Shown: positions 8,079 through 18,340, numbered from the stretch's first letter. The stretch: DNA of 64,000 nucleotides from Trichomonas vaginalis G3 (GCF_026262505.1 NC_067203.1:6510001-6574000); one strand, 5' to 3'. Numbers and translations: made by a program. The notes: a model not told the origin generated them from the letters alone.

Positions 8079-11000
8079 TTATATGTCATAATAGAACCCA
8101 CTCGTACCAAGCTTTACTTTCTTCCTGACTGAGTTTTGTTGCATCTTTGCCTCATGTTCACCTAGTATGTTGTAAATTTCCCATGTCCTTTTTGCCTTTT
8201 GGCTCTGGTCGCCCATCTCAGGTAACCTATATCCTAGAAAGATTTTGTCATAGTTTGTATTTGAGTCTTCGCGTATTGTTTGCATGACTCTTTCCTGAGT
8301 TTCCGGTTCAAGCTCTTCAAACAGAGCTTGTCCATATGGAATAAGGTCGTTTCCAAATATATGTTTTTGTAGCCATTCTGGTTTTCTTTCCATGTAACCA
8401 ATAATATCTTTTGTGAATGGGAAAGCTTCTACCCAATGTTTTAGTCTTGCGTCATTTATTTCTGTAGTTGGTTTTATTTTGTCAAGGAACATGTTTTTCA
8501 ATACTAACATTTCATTTGGTACTGTCCATTTGAGTTTTCTTAAATATTCATCCCTTTTCTGTTCGTTGTCTGCAAAGTAAGTTTTTATGACATTTTGCAA
8601 ACTTTCGTTTGCAAGGTCATGTACAATAGGTTCTCTTCCTTCTCTCTCCCTAACTCTCTTTCTAAACTCTTCACCAAATATACCATCTCTATGGCTCTGT
8701 GTAGTTCTTTGAGATAAATGTTCTAGAACGTCAGGTGTTATATTTCCATCAGCCATGTTCATTTCATACTGGTCCAAAATATCTGCATGTTTCATATCTT
8801 TCAATGGCATTAAAGCCGCGCTGAAAATACCAGCTATATCTCGTTCACCATTCACTTCCATTGCGTCTACAACTTCTTGGAATTGTGGTTGTAAGTTTAT
8901 GAACCACCTATCCGGATTAGCTTTATGACCCCATCTCATTGTAGTTCCATCGTCTGCAGAAACAAAAGTAGGTTTGTTTCCATATTGGTTAGGTTCTGAA
9001 TGAACTTTAAACAATGTTTCATTTCTATATGTTTTGGTGAAATTTAACCTTTTATTTTCACCGAGTTCATCCACAGATTGAACGTTATATGCTCGTGAGT
9101 AAAAAGGGTTATTGTATTTGCGTACATTTTCTTTCAGTACTTCCATTCTTTGCTGAATATTTTCATCTGATGTTGGAGTCTTTTGTATGTCGGCGAACAT
9201 TTTTCGATATTCTTCTACTATGTCAGCCGAATTTTTCTTAGACTCTTGGAAAGATTCCATATTCTCCGCATACTCTTGTTGAGGGTCAAGATTTTTCGGC
9301 TGTTCCAAATCTTCATCTAGTTCTGTGAAGTTAGTTTCCAAAGGAGTGACTTGTTCGTTTCCTTCAGGCTCTTCTAGCTGTTGTTGCTGAACTATTTCTT
9401 CCATGTCTGGTTGTATCTGAACTTCTTCCTGTGGAGTTTCTTGTACCTCATCTGGTGGCATTTCATATATTCCGAGACCGTTTTTAACAAGTTCCCTATT
9501 TAAGTCATCCGCATTCATAACCCTTTCTTCTTTCGTTCCGTCTCTATTTTTTACGCGTTTCATGAAGATAGTTGAATCATCATTTAGCTCTGACATCAAA
9601 TATCTCGGAGTAAATTCAGTCATGTCATTTGGATGATATGCTATTAAATCATATCCCTTAGCGAGCTTGTATTTTCCAGGTTTGAGATTATATCTAATTT
9701 GGTGCTGAGCCATAAAGCTAAATAGGTTCGGGTCAGTATTTCCTTCCTTGAACTTTCTAATAGCTTCTTTATATCTGTCACTAAAGTCAAGAGTATCTGA
9801 GTAATCATAATTTTTCTTAAGCATTTTTAAGAATTCTTGGTTTCCTTGTTCTCTACTTCTTTTATGTCCTTGCTCTGTTTGTGCTGGTTGTTGTTGTGCA
9901 GGGTTTTGAACTGCTGGTTGCTGTGCTGGTTGTGGAGGTGGTTGTTGTGCTGGTTGTGGAGGTGGTTGTTGTGTTGGTTGTTGTACTGGTTGTGGAGGTG
10001 GTTGTTGTGTTGGTTGTTGTGTTGGTTTTGGTGCATGCCTGTGTCTGTGTCCATGTGACGATGTAAATGTTTTAGGTAGTCCTGGTGCAGGTGCTTCTCT
10101 TGGAGGGTTTGGTGGTATATAAGTTCCACTAGCTAGTATATAAGTTCCACCAGCTGGTATATAAGTTCCACCAGCTGGCACATATGTTCCATCTGCAGCA
10201 TAATGTCCTACCTGACTTTTCGTTCTTAAGAAAGCATTTACTAGGTCTTTTTTGGTCTGTTGTAACTCTTTTTCTTGACTTTCCACAACAGTTGCTCTAA
10301 CGGCGTCATAGGCACTTTGAACTGCCTGTCTCGTTGCTGCATCTGTTATTTTCGTCATATTTTGTGCTACTTCTTTTAACTCTTTGTCGAAACCTTCAGA
10401 CTTCAGTTTCTTTCCAGATGAGAAGTCGTTCACTAGTTTCACCTTACTATGAAGAGCTTCGAAGGCATTCTTAAAGTCAGCATTCATTAAAGCTTCATTT
10501 GAACTGTCTTCATCCGCTTGTATTTTTGTCCTTATTGACCCTATAAGTTGGGCTGCTTTAGCGTTGGCTTGGGCATCTAACCAGTCATTATTAGCTTTTA
10601 TATATTCTGTGCTTTTCATTGCCTTTTGCATGGCTGCGTCGTTATTTTGACTTTCTTGTGCTAAGTTTTCATACTGTACGGTTTGGTTTTGCAACTGTAA
10701 AAGTTTTTCTGCCTTTACATTTGCTTCAACTTCTTTTTTATACTCATCGCTATCCATATATGTCTTCAGGGCTTTTTGTTTTATTTCTTCATCTTTCAGT
10801 AGTTTATATTGAGTAGTATGGTTTTTCAAATTTATAACATCTTGTTCCATTTTTGCTACTTCTGCTGCTTTTTCTGACACTTTTTTCGCATATTCCTCTG
10901 TACTTAGTTCTTTCAGTTGTTCTTCTTTCTTCTTTTTCTCTACGTTTAACTCATTGAGTTTCTTTGTGTGTCTGTCATATTCTAGTTTCTTTTCGTTTTC

Positions 11001-11333
11001 ACTTATTTGTTTCTGTATGTCTATGTTTGACTTTTTGACATCTGTTATTTGATTTTTGAGTGAACTCAAATTCATTTGACTTTGAGGGTTATAAGCTGTT
11101 CCGTCTGCAGCTCCACCATAGCCTGCCATTTTCGCTAAAAGTGCCGCTCTTAAACCCCCACTCTGTGCACCAATAACTCGGTTTAAAAGCATAGGGTTGC
11201 TTGACATTTGTTGCAACATAGTGGGGTCATTCATCATTTGTTGTTGCAACTGTTGTTGTGGTGTCAGTTTTACTATTGGATGTTTCAATGCTCCCTTCCT
11301 CTTACGTATATTCTTACGTAGCTTACGTGGCAT
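8079..11333 (-). CDS. Very long coiled-coil and Pro/Gln-repeat protein, probable virion or core component
   Basis: 1084 residues. The N-terminus is strongly basic (MPRKLRKNIRKRKG), then glutamine- and methionine-rich. About residues 90-370 are charged coiled coil. About 385-415 hold four or five short GGTYIPA-type repeats, and about 430-485 hold repeats of QQPPPQPAQQ type. The C-terminal half (about 490-1084) is a globular-looking, non-repetitive region ending in a basic KKVKLGTSGFYYDI. A basic head and long fibrous body suggest a structural or DNA-packaging role, but no family is recognised. It is the largest gene seen in the element and lies 32 bases upstream of the major capsid gene on the same strand. 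Confidence 0.65.
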   Translation of the reverse strand: MPRKLRKNIRKRKGALKHPIVKLTPQQQLQQQMMNDPTMLQQMSSNPMLLNRVIGAQSGGLRAALLAKMAGYGGAADGTAYNPQSQMNLSSLKNQITDVKKSNIDIQKQISENEKKLEYDRHTKKLNELNVEKKKKEEQLKELSTEEYAKKVSEKAAEVAKMEQDVINLKNHTTQYKLLKDEEIKQKALKTYMDSDEYKKEVEANVKAEKLLQLQNQTVQYENLAQESQNNDAAMQKAMKSTEYIKANNDWLDAQANAKAAQLIGSIRTKIQADEDSSNEALMNADFKNAFEALHSKVKLVNDFSSGKKLKSEGFDKELKEVAQNMTKITDAATRQAVQSAYDAVRATVVESQEKELQQTKKDLVNAFLRTKSQVGHYAADGTYVPAGGTYIPAGGTYILASGTYIPPNPPREAPAPGLPKTFTSSHGHRHRHAPKPTQQPTQQPPPQPVQQPTQQPPPQPAQQPPPQPAQQPAVQNPAQQQPAQTEQGHKRSREQGNQEFLKMLKKNYDYSDTLDFSDRYKEAIRKFKEGNTDPNLFSFMAQHQIRYNLKPGKYKLAKGYDLIAYHPNDMTEFTPRYLMSELNDDSTIFMKRVKNRDGTKEERVMNADDLNRELVKNGLGIYEMPPDEVQETPQEEVQIQPDMEEIVQQQQLEEPEGNEQVTPLETNFTELDEDLEQPKNLDPQQEYAENMESFQESKKNSADIVEEYRKMFADIQKTPTSDENIQQRMEVLKENVRKYNNPFYSRAYNVQSVDELGENKRLNFTKTYRNETLFKVHSEPNQYGNKPTFVSADDGTTMRWGHKANPDRWFINLQPQFQEVVDAMEVNGERDIAGIFSAALMPLKDMKHADILDQYEMNMADGNITPDVLEHLSQRTTQSHRDGIFGEEFRKRVREREGREPIVHDLANESLQNVIKTYFADNEQKRDEYLRKLKWTVPNEMLVLKNMFLDKIKPTTEINDARLKHWVEAFPFTKDIIGYMERKPEWLQKHIFGNDLIPYGQALFEELEPETQERVMQTIREDSNTNYDKIFLGYRLPEMGDQSQKAKRTWEIYNILGEHEAKMQQNSVRKKVKLGTSGFYYDI
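9885..10200. repeat. Two short tandem-repeat tracts inside the 1084-residue gene
   Basis: At about 9885-10025 a unit of roughly 30 to 36 bases reading GGTTGTGGAGGTGGTTGTTG and variants recurs at least four times. At about 10120-10195 a unit of about 24 bases reading TATAAGTTCCACCAGCTGG recurs three to four times. They encode the Pro/Gln and Gly-Thr-Tyr repeats. Such tracts are prone to copy-number change between element copies. Confidence 0.7.
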
Positions 11334-11336
11334 TTT

Positions 11337-11804
11337 AAGTGAAGTTAAAAAGCGGTTTTTGACAGATGTTTATATGACACTTTTTGTTCAGCACAAAAAA
11401 CTACTCGGTCAAAGTGTTGTCAGTTTTGTAAAATAACCGTCCTATCTCATTCTATAATGGGAAAAAGGCTTCTCAAAGTATACTTCCTTGGAACGCCTGT
11501 AACTTTTCCTGTAGCGACGATAGACCCTTACTTGTCCGGACAAAGTTATACTATTTTGAGTGCTCTACAAAAAAGTCAACGGCGACGACTCTTAAAAACC
11601 GTTGTGTAAAAAGTTTTACCGTTGGACAAAAAAGTATATATAGAAAACAAAAAACGTTTATAGTTCATTCAATATTTGAGATGGAACGGTTTTCCAACGG
11701 TAACTATTAAATAAAATAAAAAAATAGAGGGGGTTACCGTTGACGAAAACGGTTTATTTTAAACTTTTCTATGAGTAGTCCGAAAAAAAAGTTCATTTTT
11801 CATA
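11337..11804. promoter_or_regulatory. Divergent promoter region with a cluster of AACGG (Myb-type) motifs
   Basis: This 468-base gap separates the divergent 1084-residue gene and the gene at 11805. Between about 11578 and 11755 the core AACGG or its complement occurs seven times. Three of these share CAACGGTAA (near 11618, 11690 and 11736, two of them on the minus strand). YAACNG is the general Myb-family recognition core, and trichomonads are known for many Myb proteins, so regulation by a host or element Myb factor is plausible inference. A TCATTTTTCA Initiator-like sequence sits at 11793-11802, directly before the ATG at 11805. Confidence 0.45.
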
Positions 11805-12710
11805 ATGGAAGGAAGAAAAAGTGTCGCAAACAATTCAAACATTAACAATTCTCAACCGCTAACCAAAGCCAAAGCCCCACAACCTCCAAGAACCGGCACA
11901 GCGGTTAGAATAACCGCCAAAAGGTCTAACAGCGAATTAAGAGAAATTCTTCAACAAATTTGCTCTAAATATCTCAAAGACGCCGAAGAAAACACACAAC
12001 CAGACGCTACATACAATACTCAGTTCTGTGAAGTTCTGAACAAAGCAATTACTAGTTCAATTGAACTTACTAAGACAATTCCAAGTCCAATTGAGCTTAG
12101 CGATGTCTTAGTTCAGTATTTTCCAACATTTACTAAGCTTATAATGTTGAGAACTTTATACCAAGTTCGTCAAAATCTTCCTCGTTCCATCCAACGGTCA
12201 TTCGACAAGAGAATTGCCGAATTTCAAGTCTTTAGTTACGGATATGACAAAGATGAATACGAGGACGAGTTCGGAGACAACTGTACAAAATGGTTTGAAT
12301 GTTATACGACAACACAATTTGAATTCGACTTTCTCGAATTCAACGCAGCAACCATTCATATCATTGCTCTTTACCTTTCCGAAGAACAACAAGACCTCGC
12401 AGATGGAGATGTTGTTACTGTCGTCATGAAAACTCCTGAACAATTCGGAAAAAAGAAGTCTCTAATTGCCAAATTTGTTCCAGGACATCAGCTTTTCCAA
12501 CGCACAGAAGTCTTCTGTATTCCTGGAACTAAGTTCTTTGTCAGGAGCGAACTCAAAGAAAGATATAATGTGTCATTCAATTACACATTATATAATGTTT
12601 TCGACCCAGAAGAAGGCTTCTTCCCAGAAGCAATGGAGGAAGAAGAAGAGGAGGAGGAAATACAAGACTCAATCCAAGAAGAGTCCTCCGAATTCACACC
12701 AGAAGACTAA
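11805..12710 (+). CDS. Unknown protein with acidic C-terminal tail (virus-like element)
   Basis: 301 residues. Residues 1-40 are basic and proline-rich (TKAKAPQPPRTG). The middle, about 45-265, looks globular and mixed. The last 30 residues form a glutamate tract (EEEEEEEE) and end SSEFTPED. Acidic tails of this kind occur on chaperone-like and transcription-related proteins, but no family is recognised. It is the last gene before the right end of the element and is read outward. The start is supported by the Initiator-like sequence immediately upstream. Confidence 0.6.
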   Translation: MEGRKSVANNSNINNSQPLTKAKAPQPPRTGTAVRITAKRSNSELREILQQICSKYLKDAEENTQPDATYNTQFCEVLNKAITSSIELTKTIPSPIELSDVLVQYFPTFTKLIMLRTLYQVRQNLPRSIQRSFDKRIAEFQVFSYGYDKDEYEDEFGDNCTKWFECYTTTQFEFDFLEFNAATIHIIALYLSEEQQDLADGDVVTVVMKTPEQFGKKKSLIAKFVPGHQLFQRTEVFCIPGTKFFVRSELKERYNVSFNYTLYNVFDPEEGFFPEAMEEEEEEEEIQDSIQEESSEFTPED

Positions 12711-12814
12711 CAATTTCCCGAATAAAAACTTCATTTATACTAAACATCTTCAGGGCTAGAAGGGGCGCAGCCCCTGGAAGCCCCACTACCTTTTTTTTTT
12801 TTTTTTTTTTTTTT

Positions 12815-12979
12815 GATGATGATCTCTTTTTTGATTTTTAGTAGAAATTCAAAAATTGTTTAACAAAATAATGATGATATCCTCTTTATCTTGAGATATA
12901 CTGCATGTTTTCGCGTTCTGAACGCAGAAAACGAATTTTTGGGATGCAGAGATTCTTAATCACGTGGAAAAATTAGGCT
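12815..12979. mobile_element. Half of the 418 bp inverted-repeat MITE, split by the virus-like element
   Basis: This segment is nearly identical to the reverse complement of one end of the MITE seen whole at 32519-32936, including the full arm with GCATGTTTTCGCGTTCTGAA and the terminus CGTGGAAAAATTAGGCT. It is followed by TTAA and then the hairpin repeat at exactly the position seen in copy C. The other half should lie beyond the left end of the virus-like element, outside this window. The inner part shown here belongs to the opposite arm from the one found at the same relative place in copy C. Confidence 0.8.
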
Positions 12980-14615
12980 TTAATAAGAAAATAGGCGATT
13001 TACTTAGTAACAAAGTATATAGAAGCATAAAAATGAGAAGCTATTTCTTCATACGAAAGTAAAAAATAACGTATATTTATAGTGCGCATACCTATGCTGA
13101 GACTATGCGCTCTCTAATATTTTACTCGACTCTCTGGCCGGTAAATACCCAGAGAGTTACACCACAATTAACTCATGCTGAAGTTTTCCGGATTTCCTTC
13201 CTCAATTGAGAGAAATCCGGAGAACTTCAGCAAAAACGAATTACAAACTAGTTCTCTCGCTCTCCCTGGACCCAAGAATATACACGCATTACACTAGAAC
13301 AAAGTTCTTCCGAAGTCTCTCATTCAATGAGAGGCCTCGGAAGAACTTTTGCTCTTTTCGAGTAAATTTACATTTTTCGTTCAATAGAAAGTCAGAAACT
13401 ACAAGCGCATTACCTTGGAGTAGAATTCCTCCGAAGCCTTTCATTGAATGGGAGACTTCGGAAGGACTCTACTCAAATTGTAGTTTCTTTAGCCTTTTGT
13501 AGACCAGGGAGCCGTAGTGAGATGCTTTAGGGCCAAGCTCTTCCGAAGTCTCTCATGCAATGAGAGGCCTCGGAAGAACTTGGCCCTATTCTAGTAATTA
13601 CGAAGTATCTGACTTTTTAGGAGCGAGAGAGTGGTAGTATAAGTGAATGCGTGCAATAACGTATAACTAATATCGCTAGAAGCATAATAATTATGCGGCC
13701 TAGCTACTATACCCTAGCAACTAGGCTGCATAATTACTGTGCTTCTGATTTGCAGAGCTCTTATGGAAGACCAAGCGGAGGTCTGATGCTGAAACCACTT
13801 GCTGGTATGGATGAAGCAGCACTATGATTGGTCAGAACAAAGGCTGCACATCATACCAGCAAGGGGATGGTTGAGCGTGACTCCAGCTATGGTCTTCCAT
13901 GCAGAAATGACACTTTTGCGTTTTTGGCGGGAAAGTTTTGAGCAGTTGCTTTGAGCTAGCCCATTCTTACTACCATTACAACACACTCATACTGCAAGTA
14001 TAGAATTTAACTTTTTTAGGCAAAATTTCAAATTTCTAATTTATTCAAATTCATATATTATAATAACAAGACTTTTTTTCTTCATCATTCATGTATAATA
14101 TATATGACACTATTAGATATATATTTAGAATAGTATTATTATAAAATTTTTAAAATTTGTTTGAAATGAGCATAAACCATGAAACAAATCATATGTTATC
14201 TATTGATCTTAATCAGAGCAAATCAACTTCTATCTTAAAATCTGCAATTTCTTGCTACTTTTTTTTTCATTTCTTTTATTTTGTTTCCAAATAGCCTCTC
14301 AATTGGATTAAAATATACTACTATTGAAATATATTTATAATATTCATCAATATTTCATTCGACGATTATTGGGGATTGGGATTGATCCCAGCCCACCTCT
14401 CAATTCCATTCAAAATTTGAATATGGGCTGGGCTGGGATTATCCCTAATAATCGTTATCGTTTATCTTCAAATGGCAATAATAGCTAAAAGATATAAATA
14501 GATATACTATGTGTTAAAATTAATATACCTCTCCCAAGCAATGAAAAAAAAACTTGGGCTAAAAATGTCACTTTTGGGCCGCCCAGGGCTAAATTTTTTT
14601 TTCGTTTTACATCCT
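12980..14615 (+). mobile_element. Hairpin-string repeat, copy A
   Basis: A non-coding repeat shared almost base for base with copies B (27657-30249, opposite strand) and C (32506-34007). It contains a run of long imperfect palindromes: about 13177-13232, 13296-13355, 13418-13474, 13530-13588, 13679-13748, a large one bounded by GGAAGACCA and TGGTCTTCC (about 13764-13900), and one near 14357-14458 with arms reading GACGATTATTGGGGAT. The right end reads TTTTACATCCT followed by TA. The left part of this copy lies beyond the virus-like element. No transposase is coded; short open frames within it follow the palindromes and are not credible genes. Confidence 0.85.
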
Positions 14616-14617
14616 TA

Positions 14618-15351
14618 TACAAGATTTTGTTTCGTTAAAAATCGATCTTCATTCTTAATTTTTGCTATGAATATGTTGCACTTGCATGACCAAAGAGAGA
14701 TTCTTTTATTAAGACAAGATTCTCTGTTATATTTTCTATTTATTAAAGAAATTTCATAGAAATAATGGTATTTATCGCTAATAGTTCGAATGGATAGTCA
14801 TGTAGAATTTACATCTCATGATGAATCTTTCAACTCAATTTTATTATTCATTTTCTTTTGTAGAATAATGCTTTCAACTATTCAAATTAAGTAGCATGAG
14901 ACCAGTCATTCGCCTCGCTGATGCAAATATATTGTAACTTTTATTGCAAAACTAAAAGTTATCAATTTCATCACAAATATCATAATTACATTGTAGCATC
15001 ACAATGTTACAAAAATTGATTCATTTTATGGGCCAATAGAATCTCAGAATACCATGCATATCGATGATAAATTTTTATTCAAATGTGTTGTATAAAAATG
15101 AGGCATGGAATCATGCTTGACCTCTGTAACTCTTAGTTTTACTGTTCATATAATCATTGTTTTTCGTATAACTCCTCACAAAAACATGGCAGGACAAATG
15201 AGAAGAAGAATCGTAAAAAAATTAAATTAAATTTTATCATTATTTACTGCTATATGCCAGACACTATAGGAAAGGATTCGTGTTGTAAAATTTTCAAAAA
15301 AAGATATTGAAAAATCAGACTTTTTGATTTTTTGTGTCAAAAAAAGCGATC
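14618..15351. other. Intergenic stretch before the LRR gene
   Basis: About 730 AT-rich bases between the end of hairpin repeat A and the LRR gene. I see no gene, RNA or repeat that I can support. The proximal part before the ATG at 15352 contains T-rich and TCA-containing sequence that could hold the promoter, but no clear Initiator stands out. Confidence 0.5.
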
Positions 15352-17481
15352 ATGGAAAACGCGGAGTTATTGAAAGATATTCACCCCTCTTTCCATGTCG
15401 CAGCAACAAAAGTTTATGTCAATGAAGTTGTTCAGAAAGTAAATACTCATGGAGTTCTTCAAGAAAGAATTTTAATTGTTACAAATTCCGGTATTTTCTT
15501 ACTTCAACAGCGAACATTCCCACGATCATACTATGTGTCAAGAATTATTCCATTTTCTCAACTAGTTTTGATTATCGTCGATGAATCAACAATGCAATTT
15601 TATTGTGGAGGCGTAACAATGAAATTACGTCATCCAAAACATGTACAAATCGCATCTATAGTCTACTCAGTAAGGGTTGGTTTATTCGGTGACAAACCAA
15701 GACCGGCAAAAATTGAAATCGCCGAATCAGTTCAAGATTCATTTGGAACTAGCGACTTTGATTTTGAAAGCGACTCAATTCTTGGTGATAGTTTTTTGTC
15801 TTTGGCCTTAACTGTTCCAGCTAAAAAATATCATGCCGATAGTGTGGCAGAATATAGAGAAATGCTAAAGCGCTCTCAAGCCGCGATTTACATTACTCCC
15901 GAAATAGCATCATCTGCCTATGCCATGGCGTTTGGATGGGCGATTTCATTACATCCAGAATTACTTCAGCTCGAATTCGATGACGTTTCAATATTCTCGT
16001 TTGCCACAATACTCAATACTATTTTGGATCAGAGCACATCCCTTCATAGCCTTATTTTTAAGAATGTTTCGTTTGTCGGTGAATTTCAACTTCAGCCATC
16101 ATTTAAAAACAATATGGCGCAGACAATGGAGTTGACTTTCTCACAATGCGATCTAACTTCCAACAACTTTTTCCAATTTTTCGAAAAATTGACAAAATTT
16201 AGATTCGATTTTTCAGCTCTTACGTTCGATTCATGCACATTTACGATAACTACATTTGATAGCATAATGAAATGCATCACTTCGAACAAATCTTTCGAGA
16301 ATTTATGCAAATTATATTTTTCAAAGCTTTCGAACATTTCTGGATTTGTCCACACTACAATTCTTTCACTTTTCGGTTCATCCTTCATGAAGAACTCGAA
16401 AACGATCAAATCTTTGTCATTTGTCGGCTGCGGACTGAATGTGAACCAAATTGTTGCAGGAATCTTCAGGAATTCGACACCGATAGAGGAACTGAACCTC
16501 TCAGGCAACAAAATACTCATGAACGCTGAGATCGAGTGCATTACAAATCTCCATAACGTCACTTCCATTGATTTCTCCGAATGCCAGTTCACTGGAAGCT
16601 CTCTACATACAGTTTTATCGTTACTCAGCAAGCCAATTGCTTCCCACATCAACTTTTTCGGACTTGATAAAATAATTCTCGACGAAGGTGGCTGGAATCT
16701 CTTCTTTAACAAGATAAAGAAGTTTTCCATATCATGCAGACGCTTGTCATTCGTAGGAAACCCCATGAATTATCAACAAGCAACGGCTTTTTGCGAATTC
16801 ATCTCAAAACAGAAGAGTTTAAAGGAAATTTCTATCTCAACAGCCGGTTTTGACGGACCAACGGTTGAACTCTTCGCCAATTGCTTCAAATCGATGGAAT
16901 TAGATCGTATCGATTTGATAAACGAAGAAAATGCACAAGAACATGCTTCAATTAATCCTATAATCAAAGCAGTAACGTGTGTCAAAGTTCTACACCTTGA
17001 AAATCAAGGTGGAGGAGAAAATTTGTTGAATGAAGTCCAAGACTTAGCCCAACACGGAAAATTGATTGACTTATGCTGCGATGGATGCAATCCTCAATCC
17101 ATCAACTCCATTTACAATTTCTGCCAAAATCTGATGACGACGAGATTATCTTCAGCGAATTGGCCGGAAAGGGACATCAAAAACATCATCCTCAAGTTGC
17201 AAATCAAAGAACGAGGAGCGAACAAACAGAAAATGGAAGGACTCAAAACTGAATTTATTAAGAGAATGGGAAGCAAAAAGAAGATTGTTCCGCTTCCGTC
17301 GACACCTGTAACAAATAAGAGAAACGTTGATGCAACTTTATCCAAGAGAGACGTAAATATTGAAAATATAATCAAAGAATGCTTGAATATCAAATCAGGA
17401 TCATTGAAAGAACCTCTTATTGATGCTTTGACAGAGATTAATAATATAATCTCTATTGAATATCTCTACGCTGACAACTAA
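15352..17481 (+). CDS. CARMIL-like protein (PH-like head plus leucine-rich repeats)
   Basis: 709 residues from the ATG at 15352. Residues of about 8-115 form a PH-like head (RILIVTNSGIFLLQQR, then IPFSQLVLIIVDE), as in the CARMIL family. From about 165 to 580 there are irregular leucine-rich repeats with segments such as IEELNLSGNKI, SIDFSECQF and LSFVGNPM, spaced about 28 residues apart. CARMIL proteins bind actin capping protein and control actin assembly at the membrane. The C-terminal 100 residues are basic and helical; a clear capping-protein interaction motif and the long proline-rich tail of animal CARMILs are not visible. Trichomonads are rich in such proteins. Function in actin control is inference from the domain order. 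Confidence 0.65.
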   Translation: MENAELLKDIHPSFHVAATKVYVNEVVQKVNTHGVLQERILIVTNSGIFLLQQRTFPRSYYVSRIIPFSQLVLIIVDESTMQFYCGGVTMKLRHPKHVQIASIVYSVRVGLFGDKPRPAKIEIAESVQDSFGTSDFDFESDSILGDSFLSLALTVPAKKYHADSVAEYREMLKRSQAAIYITPEIASSAYAMAFGWAISLHPELLQLEFDDVSIFSFATILNTILDQSTSLHSLIFKNVSFVGEFQLQPSFKNNMAQTMELTFSQCDLTSNNFFQFFEKLTKFRFDFSALTFDSCTFTITTFDSIMKCITSNKSFENLCKLYFSKLSNISGFVHTTILSLFGSSFMKNSKTIKSLSFVGCGLNVNQIVAGIFRNSTPIEELNLSGNKILMNAEIECITNLHNVTSIDFSECQFTGSSLHTVLSLLSKPIASHINFFGLDKIILDEGGWNLFFNKIKKFSISCRRLSFVGNPMNYQQATAFCEFISKQKSLKEISISTAGFDGPTVELFANCFKSMELDRIDLINEENAQEHASINPIIKAVTCVKVLHLENQGGGENLLNEVQDLAQHGKLIDLCCDGCNPQSINSIYNFCQNLMTTRLSSANWPERDIKNIILKLQIKERGANKQKMEGLKTEFIKRMGSKKKIVPLPSTPVTNKRNVDATLSKRDVNIENIIKECLNIKSGSLKEPLIDALTEINNIISIEYLYADN

Positions 17482-17944
17482 TTTCAAATTTAGCTTGTAT
17501 TATTTATTATTTTAACTTAATTATGTATTTATAAACATTTTATTTGAAAAACATAATCATATAATGAGAGTCATATTCTCTTTTTTTTTAATCATGAGAA
17601 CTATAAATCATACAAGAATCAATCGAGTTAACTGTGTTGAGAGAAATGAACAATTCAAGGGAGAACTATCCTTGATGATTTCAATAGTTTTCTCATACCA
17701 CCATATGGTATTTTCATTAATCTGAGTCAGAGGAAATACAGTTAATTACATATGAGTTTACTTTTCATTAGCATCACTACCTCAATGAATTAACTAAAAT
17801 TGTCAGCGTATGGAGCATCACTACCTCAATGTTTTGCTTTCCATTCATTAACGGTAATAGTCAAAATTCTGGTTAATCAGAATCGTTTAATTTATTGTGA
17901 GAAAAGAATCCGAAAATTCTCAAAAAAAAATTTATGACTTTTAA

Positions 17945-18046
17945 AGGTGCACTTACGCCTCTATGAAATAGTCCTCAATTCAGATATTTAAGGTTGATTT
18001 TCAATGACGCTTCACGCCAGCTGTCAGATGGGCGTAAGTGGAGCCT
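17945..18046. mobile_element. Small TA-flanked MITE, family 1
   Basis: Ends reading AGGTGCACTTACGCC and GGCGTAAGTGGAGCCT form an inverted repeat flanked by TA on both sides. The reverse complement aligns along its length with the element at 27528-27649, including the inner GGCGTGAAGCG motif. TA flanks suggest mobilisation by a Tc1/mariner-type transposase, which is common in trichomonads. Confidence 0.75.
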
Positions 18047-18101
18047 TAAAAGTTCAGAAAGTGCAAATCTATGAATCTTTTAATTTATGTTGGTAAATTT
18101 A

Positions 18102-18315
18102 GGGGTGCACTTATCATTTTCTGACATGCTATGAAAAAAATTAATATATCTTTATTTTAATAGCAGAAAAGTATAGCAATAATATTAGATACTATATAAT
18201 GATGTATATTTACTTTCTCCTGACCAAAATATTAACTTTTGACCGTAGACTATTGGGATATAAAGCTTGCGTGTCAAAAAATTGAGAGAATGTCAGAAAA
18301 ATGTAAATGCATCCT
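18102..18315. mobile_element. TA-flanked MITE, family 2 (diverged copy)
   Basis: Ends reading GGGGTGCACTTATCATTTTCTGAC and GAATGTCAGAAAAATGTAAATGCATCCT are an imperfect inverted repeat flanked by TA. Length (214 bases) and ends match the better preserved copy at 54325-54538, including the GTCAGAAA motif preceded by TTGAGAGAAT. It has more mismatches between arms, so it is older. Confidence 0.65.
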
Positions 18316-18340
18316 TAAAATAAAACCTTTAATTGAATTT

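Larger units (their letters stand above)
1..12814. mobile_element. Polinton/Maverick-type virus-like element, right part
   Basis: The window opens inside the element, so its left end is not seen. The right end is placed near a GC-rich stretch at 12752-12790 followed by a T run at 12791-12814. From 12815 the sequence matches the inside of the small transposon seen whole at 32519-32936, so the element was inserted into a copy of that transposon. Parts seen: KilA-N-type protein, FtsK/HerA packaging ATPase, SF3 helicase, candidate single-jelly-roll minor capsid, double-jelly-roll-type major capsid, a very long structural-looking protein and five or more unknown genes. Family B polymerase, integrase and protease are not in view and may lie to the left. 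It is mostly whole with about two breaks, so it is probably young. Polinton versus Polinton-like virus cannot be decided here. Confidence 0.85.

Noticed and set aside
12720-12814. T run at the element end taken as a LINE or SINE tail
   Set aside because: There is no retrotransposon sequence beside it. It coincides with the GC-rich terminal stretch of the virus-like element and the junction with the MITE.
13206-13502. A 98-codon frame repeated in the hairpin repeats (also near 28825-29064 and 33162-33458)
   Set aside because: It lies across the palindromes, is repeated only because the DNA copies are nearly identical, reads differently in copy B, and its sequence follows the hairpin arms. No Initiator precedes it.
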